The notes: generated by a model not told the origin, from the sequence alone. A stretch of DNA of 64,000 bases from Clostridia bacterium (GCA_017429265.1 JAFRPG010000009.1:1-64000), one strand, 5' to 3'; shown: positions 55,671-64,000, counted from the first letter of the stretch. Numbers and translations are program-made.

Positions 55671-56743
55671 TCCTGTTGATCCAGTACACCGTCGTCTTTA
55701 CATCGGTTCTGATGCTGGTTGCCCTGGGCGGCTGCTTCTCTGAACACTCCGGCGTCATCAATATCGGTCTGGAAGGCATCATGGTCTTCGGCGCCCTCGG
55801 CGGTGCCCTTGTCATGAGATATCTGCCCGACGGGACCATGGGCGTTGTGGTGGTGATGGCCTGTGTGCTCGCGGCCATGCTGGCCGGCGCAATATACTCG
55901 CTGCTGCTGGCCGTGGCCGCCATCAACTTCAAGGCTGACCAAACCCTGGTCGGCACCGCCATGAACCTGCTGGGCACGGCGGCGGCGACCGTTCTGGTGA
56001 AGGCCGTCAACACCGCCGCGGATCCGAACAACCCCTCCGCCACCATCGCCTACGGCAGCAAACGCGGCGCCTTCCAGATCGTCAGCGGCATGGAGTTCAG
56101 CTGGCTGGCCGTGCTGGCGGTGATCCTGCTGGTGCTGTCCTACTTCCTGCTCTACAAGACCAAGTTCGGCCTGCGCCTGATGTCCTGCGGCGAGCATCCC
56201 CAGGCGTCCGCCTCGGTCGGCATCAACGTGTACAAGATGCGCTATGCCGGCGTCCTGATGTCCGGCATGCTGGGCGGCCTCGGCGGCCTGGTGTACATCA
56301 CCGCGGGCGTGTCCGAGTGGAAGTTTGAAAACGGCGTGGCCGGCTTCGGCTTCCTGGCCCTGGCGGTCATGATCTTCGGCGGCTGGAAACCCTTCCGCAT
56401 CGCGCTGGCTGCCCTGCTCTTCGGCGTGTTCCGCAGCCTGAGCAACGTGTATCACGGACTGAGCGGCATCGAGATCAGCATCGCCATCGCGATCTGCGTG
56501 GCTCTGCTCGCCCTCTTCGCTTACAAGTGCTACAAGGACAAGAAGGTGAATATCCCGCTCATGGTGGTGGCTGTCGCCTCGGTCGCCCTGCCGTTCCTGG
56601 TGGTCGCGCTGGAGGTCACCTTCCCGCCGGAACTCTACAACATGCTTCCCTACATCATCTCTCTGATCGTGCTGGTCATCTTCTCCAAGAACAGCGCCGC
56701 CCCGAAGGCGGAAGGCATCCCCTACGATCAGGGAACGCGCTGA
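55667..56743 (+). CDS. BMP-type ABC importer permease 2 (locus 2)
   Basis: A 358-residue permease of the NupQ/YufQ type. Motifs: EHSGVINIGLEGIMVFGALGG near residue 25 and LRLMSCGEHPQASASVGINV near residue 170. It pairs with the tailed permease to form the pore. Last gene of the operon, followed by a strong terminator. Confidence 0.87.
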   Translation: MILLIQYTVVFTSVLMLVALGGCFSEHSGVINIGLEGIMVFGALGGALVMRYLPDGTMGVVVVMACVLAAMLAGAIYSLLLAVAAINFKADQTLVGTAMNLLGTAAATVLVKAVNTAADPNNPSATIAYGSKRGAFQIVSGMEFSWLAVLAVILLVLSYFLLYKTKFGLRLMSCGEHPQASASVGINVYKMRYAGVLMSGMLGGLGGLVYITAGVSEWKFENGVAGFGFLALAVMIFGGWKPFRIALAALLFGVFRSLSNVYHGLSGIEISIAIAICVALLALFAYKCYKDKKVNIPLMVVAVASVALPFLVVALEVTFPPELYNMLPYIISLIVLVIFSKNSAAPKAEGIPYDQGTR

Positions 56744-56766
56744 TTTGGCAGCGCGCCATACGAATG

Positions 56767-56803
56767 CCCGCCGGACCGAGTGCGGTCTGGCGGGTGTTGT
56801 TTT
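56767..56803 (+). terminator. Terminator of the second BMP importer operon
   Basis: A 12-bp stem with one G-T pair (56767-56778 with 56783-56794), followed by TGTTGTTTT. Confidence 0.8.
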
Positions 56804-56834
56804 ACGGACTTTCCGCAAAGAAGCGGAAAAAAGG

Positions 56835-56863
56835 TTGCCGAGCGGCGCGGAAAGTGTTAAGAT
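56835..56863 (+). promoter_or_regulatory. Promoter of the DUF1538/PII-like pair
   Basis: TTGCCG (56835-56840), a 17-bp spacer and TAAGAT (56858-56863). Confidence 0.45.
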
Positions 56864-56901
56864 TAGAACAACACAGAATCATCTGAAAGGAAGGGGACCG
56901 C

Positions 56902-58419
56902 ATGGGCGCAAAGCGGGGAGGACTGCGGCATGTCCTGCTGGAGAAGTGGCGGGAATCGGCGCGCAGCATTCTGCCCATCGTCGGACTGGTGCTGGCGCTG
57001 TGCTTCCTGACGGTGCCGCTGCCGACCGACGCACTGGGCGGCTTTGCGATGGCGGCGGCCCTGCTCGTGATCGGCATGGGCCTGTTCAGCCTCGGGACGG
57101 AGATGGCCATGACACCCATCGGCGAGGGCGTGGGCCAGTCCATCACCAGGGCGCGCAAGGTCTGGCTGGTCGTGCTGGTCGGCTTTCTCGTGGGCGTTTT
57201 CGTGACGGTCGCGGAGCCTGATCTCACCGTGCTGGCTACCCAGGTGGCCGCCGTGCCCAACTGGACGCTGATCATCTGCGTGGCCCTCGGCGTGGGCATC
57301 TTCCTGATGCTGGCCCTGCTGCGCATCCTGTACCGGATCAAACTCTCGGTGCTGCTGGCGGTTTCCTACGCGATGGTCTTCCTGCTGGCCCTCTTCGTGC
57401 CGGACAGCTTCCTGCCGGTGGCCTTTGACTCCGGCGGCGTGACCACGGGCCCGATGACCGTGCCGTTCATCCTCGCCCTGGGCGCCGGCGTGGCTGCGAG
57501 CCGCGGCGACCGCGAGGCCGAGGCGGACTCCTTCGGCCTGGTGGCCCTGGCCAGTGTCGGCCCGGTGCTGGCGGTCATGATCCTCGGCATCATTTTCGCG
57601 GCGGGGGACAGTGAGGCGGGCGCCGCCGCCCTGCTGCAGGCGGCTGACTCGATGCTCCTCTTCCGCGCCTTCACCGCCGCCGTTCCGGAGTATCTGGCGG
57701 AGGTGGCGCGGTCCCTGCTGCCCGTGCTGGCCTTCTTCATCGTCTTCCAGCTGGCCAGCCTGCACCTAAAGGGCAATCCCCTGCGGCGCATCGTGATCGG
57801 CCTCATCTACACCTATATCGGACTGGTCCTCTTCCTGCTGGGCGTCAATGTCGGCTTTATGCCGGTGGGCAGCTTTCTGGGGCGGACCCTCGGCGGCTCG
57901 GCCCACCGCTGGGTGCTCGTGCCGCTGGGCATGGTGCTGGGCTGGTTCACGGTCAGCGCCGAGCCCGCCGTGCAGGTCCTCAGCACCCAGGTCTACGAGA
58001 TGACCGCCGGTGCGGTGCCGAAAAAGGCCCTGATGCTCTCCCTGTCCGTGGGCGTGGCGGCCTCCATCGGCCTGAGCATGCTGCGCGTGCTGCTGAACAT
58101 TCCGCTGCTGGCCTTCCTGGTCCCCGGCTATCTGATCGCGATGGGGCTGATGTTCTGGTCGCCGCCGATGTTCACGGCCATCGCCTTCGACTCGGGCGGC
58201 GTGGCCTCGGGTCCGATGACGGCGAGCTTCATCCTTCCGCTGGCCATGGGTGCCTGCGACGCGGCGGGCGGGAACGTGGCGGCAAGCGCCTTCGGCGTGG
58301 TGGCCATGGTCGCCATGACGCCGCTGATCGCCATCCAGGTCCTCGGCGTGATCACGCGCCTCAAGCAGCGTACGACGCTACAGCCCGAGCCCGAGCGCGA
58401 GGAAATCATCGAACTGTGA
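56902..58419 (+). CDS. DUF1538-family membrane transporter-like protein
   Basis: A polytopic protein of 505 residues with about 12-14 hydrophobic segments and an internal duplication. Both halves carry AEPxxxVLxTQV (residues about 109 and 354) and (V/I)AFDSGGVxxGPMTxxFIL (about 173 and 431), which is the DUF1538 signature. The duplicated FDSGG motif, placed between membrane segments, looks like a substrate- or ion-binding re-entrant element. Function is not established; the adjacent PII-like gene suggests a regulated transporter. GAAAGGAAGGGG precedes the start; the next gene follows after 18 bases. Confidence 0.85.
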   Translation: MGAKRGGLRHVLLEKWRESARSILPIVGLVLALCFLTVPLPTDALGGFAMAAALLVIGMGLFSLGTEMAMTPIGEGVGQSITRARKVWLVVLVGFLVGVFVTVAEPDLTVLATQVAAVPNWTLIICVALGVGIFLMLALLRILYRIKLSVLLAVSYAMVFLLALFVPDSFLPVAFDSGGVTTGPMTVPFILALGAGVAASRGDREAEADSFGLVALASVGPVLAVMILGIIFAAGDSEAGAAALLQAADSMLLFRAFTAAVPEYLAEVARSLLPVLAFFIVFQLASLHLKGNPLRRIVIGLIYTYIGLVLFLLGVNVGFMPVGSFLGRTLGGSAHRWVLVPLGMVLGWFTVSAEPAVQVLSTQVYEMTAGAVPKKALMLSLSVGVAASIGLSMLRVLLNIPLLAFLVPGYLIAMGLMFWSPPMFTAIAFDSGGVASGPMTASFILPLAMGACDAAGGNVAASAFGVVAMVAMTPLIAIQVLGVITRLKQRTTLQPEPEREEIIEL

Positions 58420-58437
58420 GCGGACGGAGGTCTACGC

Positions 58438-59130
58438 ATGAACAAACTGTCTCTCTTTGCGCTGATCGTGCCGCGTGAGGACGGGAAGACCTGGCAGCCG
58501 TTCCTGAGCGGGATGGGGCTGCGCACGGTCTTCTCCTTCCCCTGCATGGGCACGGCCACGCGCTCCCTCATGGAGCGCCTGGGCCTGACCTCCAGCGAGA
58601 AGACCATGTTCCTGGCGGCCGCGCCCCGCGCGCGCATCCGGGGCATGATGCGCAAATGCATCAACGACATGGGCCTGAACGTGCCCGGCACCGGGATCGC
58701 CATGTCCTTTCCCTATGAGTCCGTCGGCGGCAGGACCGCGCTGGAGGTGCTGCTGGGCGGCCAGGAATTCGACCCGCAGGAGGTGAGCGACATGATCATG
58801 CCGGTTCTGCCCTACTCGATGGTGGTGGCGATCTGCGACAACGGACATTCCGAGACGGTGATGGAGGCGGCGCGCGAGGCCGGGGCCGGCGGCGGCACCG
58901 TCATCCACGCCAAGGGGACGGCGGGGGAGCTGAGCAAGCGCTTCGTCGGCGTATCCCTCGCATCGGAGAAGGACATGGTCCTTGTGCTGGTGCGTCAGGA
59001 CGACAGGCGGACAGTCATGCAGGCCATCATGGACAAGGCCGGCATCCGCAGCCCGGCCCACACGATCCTCTTCAGCCTGCCGGTGGAGGAGATCGCCGGG
59101 CTCCAGAGCCTGATGGAGGAGGAAGCCTGA
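58438..59130 (+). CDS. PII-like (GlnB/GlnK-fold) regulatory protein, tandem form
   Basis: A 230-residue soluble protein that appears to contain two PII-like ferredoxin-fold domains. The second (about residues 118-228) has the recognisable PII signature GAGGGTVIHAKGT. The first is divergent (SLFALIVPREDGKTWQ...). PII-like proteins bind ATP, ADP or other small molecules and often gate a neighbouring membrane transporter; here the neighbour is the DUF1538 protein. The uridylylated T-loop Tyr of classical GlnB is not evident. Confidence 0.78.
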   Translation: MNKLSLFALIVPREDGKTWQPFLSGMGLRTVFSFPCMGTATRSLMERLGLTSSEKTMFLAAAPRARIRGMMRKCINDMGLNVPGTGIAMSFPYESVGGRTALEVLLGGQEFDPQEVSDMIMPVLPYSMVVAICDNGHSETVMEAAREAGAGGGTVIHAKGTAGELSKRFVGVSLASEKDMVLVLVRQDDRRTVMQAIMDKAGIRSPAHTILFSLPVEEIAGLQSLMEEEA

Positions 59131-59157
59131 CCGTACAGAAGCGCCCGGCGGTTGTAA

Positions 59158-59181
59158 CAAGTTTGCCGGTACGCAAATTTG
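59158..59181 (+). terminator. Probable terminator after the PII-like gene
   Basis: CAAGTTTGC (59158-59166) pairs with GCAAATTTG (59173-59181), one G-T pair; only GTCTTGCTTTT follows and it overlaps the next promoter. Confidence 0.4.
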
Positions 59182-59184
59182 GTC

Positions 59185-59213
59185 TTGCTTTTCCGCATCC
59201 GATGCTTTATAAT
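59185..59213 (+). promoter_or_regulatory. Promoter of the DUF6273-like gene
   Basis: TTGCTT (59185-59190), a 17-bp spacer and perfect TATAAT (59208-59213), then a leader of about 70 bases. Confidence 0.7.
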
Positions 59214-59289
59214 ATGGCACATAAAAGGCAAAGATTTCCGCGCACGGGTTGAGCGGGGATGTTCGTTTGCCATCAGAGGAGGTTATCAC

Positions 59290-59979
59290 ATGAAAAAGAT
59301 CGTTGCCATGCTCCTTGCTGTTCTGATGGTCTGCAGTATCGGCGCGGCTCTCGCTGACACCTTCAATGTCGGCGATTACGTGTACTTCGGCCACTATGAA
59401 CAGGACAACAACCTGAACGACGGCGATGAGCGCATCCGCTGGCTGGTCATCAAGACCGAGGGCAACAAGCTCTTCCTGCTCAGCGAAAAAGGCCTGGAGA
59501 AGCAGCAGTGGAACGAGCGGAGCGACGGCTCCATGTGGGCTGACAGCGCCATCCGCCGCTGGCTGAACAGCGATTTCCTCTATACCGCCTTCACCTACAG
59601 CGAGCAGCAGTCCATCTTCACCACCACGGTCGAGGATACGCTGGCCCACTCCAACCGCAACTGGAACTCCGGCCTGCGCTACGGCGACATCACCTATGAC
59701 AAGGTCTTCCTCCTCAGCTACAAGGAGATGAACGAGCTTGTCAGCCCCCGCGACCGTTACTGCGAGCCTAGCCAGTACGTCATCAAGAAGCGCATCGCGA
59801 TGGGCAGCCACGCGGGCAAGAAGACCTGCTGGTACTGGCTCCGCACCTCCGCTTTCCGCAACAACGCGGGCGTCATCAGCGAGACCAACGGCGGCTTTGA
59901 GACCTGCTACATCCATCATCCGTTCGGTGTCGTCCGTCCGGCGATCTGGGTGGACGCCTCCGCGGTTTCCAGGTACTGA
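59290..59979 (+). CDS. Secreted DUF6273-like protein
   Basis: A 229-residue exported protein with signal peptide MKKIVAMLLAVLMVCSIGAA, then LAD. The mature region has the pattern common in DUF6273 proteins of gut Firmicutes: VGDYVYFGHYEQD, IRWLVIKTEGNKLFLLSEKG, SDGSMWADSAIRRWLN, and later CWYWLRTSA with a final VRPAIWVD. Function unknown; such domains are often linked to cell-surface proteins. The start at 59290 has GAGGAGG upstream. Monocistronic. Confidence 0.82.
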   Translation: MKKIVAMLLAVLMVCSIGAALADTFNVGDYVYFGHYEQDNNLNDGDERIRWLVIKTEGNKLFLLSEKGLEKQQWNERSDGSMWADSAIRRWLNSDFLYTAFTYSEQQSIFTTTVEDTLAHSNRNWNSGLRYGDITYDKVFLLSYKEMNELVSPRDRYCEPSQYVIKKRIAMGSHAGKKTCWYWLRTSAFRNNAGVISETNGGFETCYIHHPFGVVRPAIWVDASAVSRY

Positions 59980-59991
59980 GCCGATATCGAT

Positions 59992-60037
59992 CCAACGGAA
60001 AACCGCCGACCCGGAAGGGAAGGCGGTTTTCCGTTGG
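59992..60037 (+). terminator. Terminator-like hairpin after the DUF6273-like gene
   Basis: A perfect 16-bp stem, CCAACGGAAAACCGCC (59992-60007) with its complement at 60022-60037; the tail is only GATTGTTTC. It separates convergent genes and may act in both directions. Confidence 0.7.
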
Positions 60038-60102
60038 GATTGTTTCAGGCTTTCACGGAAGGGCTCGGGGATCCGGACGCCCGGGAACGGGCTGCATCCC
60101 CG

Positions 60103-60816
60103 TCAGAAGAGCCTTGCGTTGAAGATCGATGAGACGAGGGCGCCGGAGGAGAAGAACCCTGCCAGGCTGCTGGCGTTGATTTGCTCCCGCACAGCCTCCA
60201 TGGGCACGAAGGTCTCCGCCACCGGGATCAGCGTGAAGAGCACGAAGAGGATGAGCACCGCGCGCAGCAGTCCGAAGCCGGCGCCGGCCAGGCCGTCGAG
60301 CTGCTTGAGCACCGGCAGCTTGAAGACCGCGCGGACCGCACTGAGCACCAGGCTGAGCACCAGGTAGATCAGGGCGAAGCAGAGCAGGAAGCTGAAAATG
60401 TTGACGCAGGCGGTGATGATCGTGCGGCTCACATAGTCCTGCACCGTGGAGCCGGCCTCATAGACCTGCCCCGTCAGGTTCCGCGCGAGCATGTCGCTGA
60501 TCGGGGCGGGGAGGTTCACCCGCTCCACCACGCGCTGTGCCAGGGAGGACAGACCTGCCTGGGACTGACTGACCACCGTGCTTCCCAGCGCCTTATCGCC
60601 CATGCGGGTCAGGGCGTTGGAGTAGTTGAGGAGGGTGGACTGCAGCTGCGTGTTCGACTGGATCGGCCCGGCGATCAGGGGATAGGCCCAGATGGCCAGG
60701 ATGAAGGCGAAGATGCAGCCGCCTGTATTGAGGACCGAGGCGACAAAGCCGCGGTAGACACCGAACAGCACGCTCGCCGCGATCACCGCGATGATGACCA
60801 AGTCTACGATATTCAT
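60103..60816 (-). CDS. cvpA: CvpA-family membrane protein
   Basis: A 237-residue protein with four or five transmembrane segments, beginning IVDLVIIAVIAASVLFGVYRGFV, the typical CvpA/colicin V production start; a soluble middle (about 60-125) separates the membrane halves. In other bacteria CvpA is tied to envelope maintenance and septation. The gene begins 2 bases after the L,D-transpeptidase ends, a tight coupling that supports a role in cell-wall processes. A GGGGAT...ATCCCC stem overlaps its stop region. Confidence 0.85.
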   Translation of the reverse strand: MNIVDLVIIAVIAASVLFGVYRGFVASVLNTGGCIFAFILAIWAYPLIAGPIQSNTQLQSTLLNYSNALTRMGDKALGSTVVSQSQAGLSSLAQRVVERVNLPAPISDMLARNLTGQVYEAGSTVQDYVSRTIITACVNIFSFLLCFALIYLVLSLVLSAVRAVFKLPVLKQLDGLAGAGFGLLRAVLILFVLFTLIPVAETFVPMEAVREQINASSLAGFFSSGALVSSIFNARLF

Positions 60817-60818
60817 CC

Positions 60819-62807
60819 TTATTCCTCGCTGAAGCCCTGCTTGGCGCGCGCCTCGGTCAGCAGGGGCTCATGATCGCCGCCGGGGAGATACTGTTTGTTG
60901 ATCTCCGCGATGTCCTTCAGGCGCAGCGGGGGCGAGCACCAGGGGCAGCGGGTCAGCTTCCGGTAGGCCTCGTCCTCCAGCTCGCCGTAGGTGAAGGCGG
61001 TGAACTTCTTGCCCTTGGCGGAGTTGCAGGTCTCGCAGGAGTGATACATCTTGCCGCCCTTCGCGTTGTAGTAGAGCGGGGTGTCGTCGGCCGGGGGGAT
61101 GATCTGGCGGCCCTGCCAGTCCTCCCAGATCACGATCTTGACGCGGTTCTTCTTGTTCTTCCAGATCCAGGACATGTTGACGCCCTTGGGCGTGGGATGG
61201 CGCTGGACGCGGATGCAGCCGTGGCTGGCCTTGGTGCCGAGGGAGGGCTCGAAGGTTCCGTAGTACTTGCTGCCGTCTTTGGCCAGGCTGTGGGGGACCT
61301 CGTGCAGCAGGTCGCCGCCGTCAAAGCGGATGGCCATGGAGCAGATCATGCTCCCGTCCTGGAAGCCGCCCACGGCCGGGACCACCATCAGGAACTCGCC
61401 GGAGCGGGTCTCGTTGTAGGGCTGCTTGGCGTTCACCTTGCCGGTGGAGATCAGCAGGGTGTCGAAGAGATGACCGTCCCGGAAGATATACAGGCGCTGG
61501 GTCAGCTTGTCCACCACCAGGCCCATGGAGGTGTCCGGATTGACCTTTTTGAGGTACTTGGTCGGGACCCAGCCCTGGACCAGGGCGTTCCAGTTCTTGA
61601 CCTTGCTGTCGTGGAAGGAGGCGGAGTAGCACTCGATCAGCGTCCAATCGCCCTCGGTGCGGATGACATGCACGCTCTGGGTGATGCAGGTGGCGACGCC
61701 CACGCCGTCCGACTCGTCATAGGGCTCCTTGCGGAGGGTCACCTGGACGCGCTCGGCGTTTTTCTTTGCGCCGGTGTCGAGCACGGTGATCGGCTCCGTC
61801 AGCATCTGCCACACCGCGGCCTCGTCGGTGATGTCCATGGGGAGGGTCCAGTAATTGAGGGTCGTGTCCTGACCGGCGTAGGGGCTGCCCCAGGAAGGCG
61901 TGTACTGCCGCTGGTCGTTACCGTCGAGCAGGGCAACGCCGGACATGGCATCTCCGACGGTCTCGTCCTCGAGCTCCACATGCTCCTCCACCACCTCGCC
62001 CGCCGGGGCCGGGGTTTCGGCAACTTCGGGAGCGGGCTCCTCCGCGGGGGGCGCTTCGTCTGCCGGGACCGTATCCTCCGCGTCGCCCGGGAGCGCTTCC
62101 TCCTCGGTCAGGAGTTCGCCGGATGCCTCGGGCAGGGTCACGGGATCCGCGACGCTGAAGGGGATCTCGACGGGGTCGGAGACGTCTCCGCTCGCGTCGG
62201 TGAGGGTCAGGGTCAGGCGGTACGCGCCGGCCGCGAGGGTCTCGCCGAGCGCGCTGCCGCGGGTCAGGGTCAGGGAGAGGGTGTCCGCCGGGCTCTCCGT
62301 CTCGGCGATCGTGAACTCCTCATTCTCCGTGATCAGGGCCAGGGAGGCGCCGAGGGTTCCGCTCTCCGAAAAGACGCCGGTCACGGTGAGGGCGGGCGTA
62401 TTCTCGTCGATGACGGACGTGCTGAGAGCCACGGACGTGATGAAGGGCGCGATGGGGCCGACCGTCACCGGGCAGGAAGCGGTCTCGTCCCCGGCGCGGA
62501 TCACCAGCAGGGCGTCGCCCTCGGGGGCGAAAATGCCGTTGTAGGTGCCGTTCCACCAGAGGTAGAAGGTCCCGGCCGCGCTGTCGATGCTGTCGGCGAC
62601 CACGGAGAGCAGCTCTCCCTCCGCGGACTCCAGCGTGATGCGCACGTTGGCGGCCTGCGGAAGGGTGAAGCCGATCACGGTGGACTTTCCGGGGCGGATG
62701 GTCCGGTCGCGGGCGCTGACGCCGAGCGCGGACGCCTCCGCGAAGGCGAAAGCCGCCATCCCCGCCAGCAGCACCAGAACGGCGCAGAACACCAAGAATC
62801 TCCGCAT
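60819..62807 (-). CDS. Secreted L,D-transpeptidase (YkuD domain) with beta-rich N-terminal region and zinc-ribbon-like tail
   Basis: A 662-residue exported protein. Signal peptide at residues 1-24 (ending FAFAEA); two immunoglobulin-like beta regions (about 30-215); an acidic Pro/Glu-rich linker (about 220-280); an SH3-like wall region; the YkuD domain with SLGTKASHGCIRVQ (catalytic Cys) and DKLTQRLYIFRDG at its start; and a Cys-rich tail (HSCETCNSAKG...RCPWCSPP) resembling a metal-binding ribbon. It would form 3-3 cross-links or attach proteins to peptidoglycan outside the membrane. The start at 62807 follows GGAGG; an upstream in-frame ATG would precede the signal peptide. Confidence 0.9.
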   Translation of the reverse strand: MRRFLVFCAVLVLLAGMAAFAFAEASALGVSARDRTIRPGKSTVIGFTLPQAANVRITLESAEGELLSVVADSIDSAAGTFYLWWNGTYNGIFAPEGDALLVIRAGDETASCPVTVGPIAPFITSVALSTSVIDENTPALTVTGVFSESGTLGASLALITENEEFTIAETESPADTLSLTLTRGSALGETLAAGAYRLTLTLTDASGDVSDPVEIPFSVADPVTLPEASGELLTEEEALPGDAEDTVPADEAPPAEEPAPEVAETPAPAGEVVEEHVELEDETVGDAMSGVALLDGNDQRQYTPSWGSPYAGQDTTLNYWTLPMDITDEAAVWQMLTEPITVLDTGAKKNAERVQVTLRKEPYDESDGVGVATCITQSVHVIRTEGDWTLIECYSASFHDSKVKNWNALVQGWVPTKYLKKVNPDTSMGLVVDKLTQRLYIFRDGHLFDTLLISTGKVNAKQPYNETRSGEFLMVVPAVGGFQDGSMICSMAIRFDGGDLLHEVPHSLAKDGSKYYGTFEPSLGTKASHGCIRVQRHPTPKGVNMSWIWKNKKNRVKIVIWEDWQGRQIIPPADDTPLYYNAKGGKMYHSCETCNSAKGKKFTAFTYGELEDEAYRKLTRCPWCSPPLRLKDIAEINKQYLPGGDHEPLLTEARAKQGFSEE

Positions 62808-62933
62808 CGCTGAATCCCTCCAAGGCAAAAATCGATACACCGGTATCATATCAGATATCGGGCGGAAAATCCATAGTCAGACATGAATTTGTAACAGCTG
62901 TGTCGGCTTGCGGGCAGCCCGTCCGCGCGCACG

Positions 62934-62964
62934 AAAAAGCTGCCCGCCCGGGAGGACGGACAGC
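62934..62964 (-). terminator. Terminator after the peptidoglycan-binding protein gene
   Basis: On the minus strand GCTGTCCG (62964-62957) pairs with CGGGCAGC (62946-62939), one G-T pair, followed by TTTTT (62938-62934). Confidence 0.65.
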
Positions 62965-62981
62965 GTGACTGGTTATGGGGA

Positions 62982-64000
62982 TCACTTCATGCTCTGCGTG
63001 ACCTTCCAGCCTGCGTCGATGACGGTCTGGTGGTTGGTCGCGTAGGGGCCGATCGCGGTCACCTGGTCCTGCGTGCGCGGGAAGTGGATGCACAGGTGGC
63101 CCGGGAAGTCGTTGTTGGTGATGTGCTGGACCTCGTGCGGCATGGAGTGGGTCGAGGCCATATAGACGGTGCCGTCGCCGAGGATGACCCAGACCGCCTT
63201 CGGGTTCCAGGTGTTGCCGCCGAAGGCCTTCACCATGCGCGCCGTGTCGGCGGCGGTGAGGGGTTCTGCGTCGGCGTGGGCGCCGAAGGAGAACATGTGG
63301 ACCTGCCAGCTCAGCCCGGAGGAGAAGTCGTAGATCGTCGCGTACTGGTACTTGCGCACCTTGGCCTTGACCGTGGTGTACCAGTACTCGTACTGGACCA
63401 GGGAGGCTCTCGGCGTGGAACTGACGGACGCGGCGGGCGCGGGCGCGGCGGTGGGCGCGGGGGTCGCGGCCGGGGTCTTCCCGGTGCCGACGGCCGCCGC
63501 GGAGTCGAGGGCCGAGAGCGTCAGGGAGCCCGCGATGCCGTCGGGGGAGAGACGGTTGGCGCGCTGGAAAGCTTTCAGTGCCTCAAATGTCTTGACACCG
63601 AAGATGCCGTCGGCCCGTCCGCTCAGATAGCCCAGGGCGATCAGCCGCTGCTGCATGGCCTTCACGGCGTCGGAGCTGTCGCCGCGCCTGAGCACGGAGG
63701 CGGAAGCGGGCGTGCTCTTCGCGGGCGCGGGGGTCGCAGTCGCCCGGGGGACCGGGGTGGGGGTCGGGGCCGCCTTCGCACCGGCGGCGTAGATCAGCTG
63801 CAGGGTCTTCGTTCCGGCGACGCCGTCGCGGGTCAGGCCGTTGGCGCGCTGGAAGGCGATCACGGCGTTGGCGGTCGTGGTGCCGTAGATGCCGTCGGCC
63901 TTGCCGGTCAGGTAGCCCAGGGCGATCAGCCGCTCCTGGAGCTGCAGGACCTCGCTGCCGGTGACGCCCAGGCGCAGGACCTGTATGTTGCTGACCGTGC
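62982..64000 (-). CDS. Peptidoglycan-binding protein, 5' end beyond the window
   Basis: The reading frame stays open to the right edge, so the N-terminus is missing. At least two PG_binding_1 domains are present: EVLQLQERLIALGYLTGKAD (near the edge) and DAVKAMQQRLIALGYLSGRA, separated by Ala/Pro/Thr-rich linkers. A C-terminal domain (last about 140 residues) contains VWVILGDGTVYMAS, SMPHEV and GHLCIHFPRTQD. The conserved His and Cys of 'HLCIHF' suggest a catalytic or metal-binding domain of the kind found after PG-binding repeats in Clostridia; its activity is unknown. It is on the same strand as, and 174 bases upstream of, the L,D-transpeptidase gene, from which a terminator separates it. 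Confidence 0.82.
   Translation of the reverse strand, partial: TVSNIQVLRLGVTGSEVLQLQERLIALGYLTGKADGIYGTTTANAVIAFQRANGLTRDGVAGTKTLQLIYAAGAKAAPTPTPVPRATATPAPAKSTPASASVLRRGDSSDAVKAMQQRLIALGYLSGRADGIFGVKTFEALKAFQRANRLSPDGIAGSLTLSALDSAAAVGTGKTPAATPAPTAAPAPAASVSSTPRASLVQYEYWYTTVKAKVRKYQYATIYDFSSGLSWQVHMFSFGAHADAEPLTAADTARMVKAFGGNTWNPKAVWVILGDGTVYMASTHSMPHEVQHITNNDFPGHLCIHFPRTQDQVTAIGPYATNHQTVIDAGWKVTQSMK

Overview
The window looks like chromosomal core sequence from a GC-rich (about 60-65% by eye) member of the Firmicutes, most likely Clostridia. Reasons: a T-box leader on pheST, an AddB/RexB-type recombination nuclease, indolepyruvate:ferredoxin oxidoreductase, class III ribonucleotide reductase, a 2-hydroxycarboxylate transporter with malic enzyme, DUF1538 next to a PII-like gene, many short secreted proteins with 'MKKxVALLLA' signal peptides, strong GGAGG ribosome-binding sites, and vegetative promoters with a 17-bp spacer. 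A Christensenellales/Aristaeellaceae-like rumen or gut anaerobe is my guess for the lineage, at low confidence. No rRNA, tRNA, insertion sequence, prophage or CRISPR array was seen.

Layout. 1-2.7 kb: a dispersed hairpin repeat carrying a nested insertion, ogt, and a secreted leucine-rich-repeat gene broken by a one-base insertion. 2.7-6.1 kb: addB without a neighbouring addA. 6.3-11.6 kb: a complete BMP-family ABC importer (binding protein, double ATPase, two permeases). 11.6-16.1 kb (minus): a TrpR-like regulator, iorA, iorB, paaK and an ACT-domain gene, which together look like an arylpyruvate/aryl-CoA module. 16.2-20.1 kb: T-box leader and pheST. 20.2-22.8 kb: HD hydrolase, rRNA m5C methyltransferase, rhomboid-like protein. 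22.9-27.2 kb (minus): malic enzyme, a 2HCT transporter with a large FMN_bind-like insert, an unknown protein and a STAS protein. 27.4-30.9 kb (minus): nrdD with a fused redoxin domain and, downstream, a trxB-like flavoprotein; two NrdR-box-like sites sit at the promoter.

31.2-35.2 kb: uvrC and small genes of unknown role. 35.4-41 kb: a DUF1846 gene, a secreted PIG-L deacetylase/phosphodiester-glycosidase fusion, murA and a DnaJ-TPR gene. 41.1-44.6 kb: an FHA, FtsW/RodA, PBP and small membrane protein operon in which the PBP lacks its catalytic Ser and Lys and the FHA domain lacks its usual phosphothreonine-contacting residues. 44.7-51.1 kb: Ppx/GppA, two inverted copies of the hairpin repeat, a small secreted protein, topoisomerase III and oligoendopeptidase F. 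51.3-56.7 kb: a second complete BMP-family importer whose first permease carries a Lys/Asp-rich tail. 56.9-59.1 kb: DUF1538 transporter plus PII-like protein. 59.3-64 kb: a DUF6273-like secreted protein, then (minus) CvpA, an L,D-transpeptidase, and a peptidoglycan-binding protein that runs off the right edge.

Common themes are importers for small metabolites, anaerobic redox metabolism (ferredoxin-linked oxoacid oxidation, malate use, class III RNR) and cell-envelope construction. The observations most worth testing are the NrdD-redoxin fusion with TrxB under paired NrdR boxes, the 2HCT transporter with an FMN_bind-like insert, and the degenerate FHA/PBP pair flanking an intact-looking FtsW.
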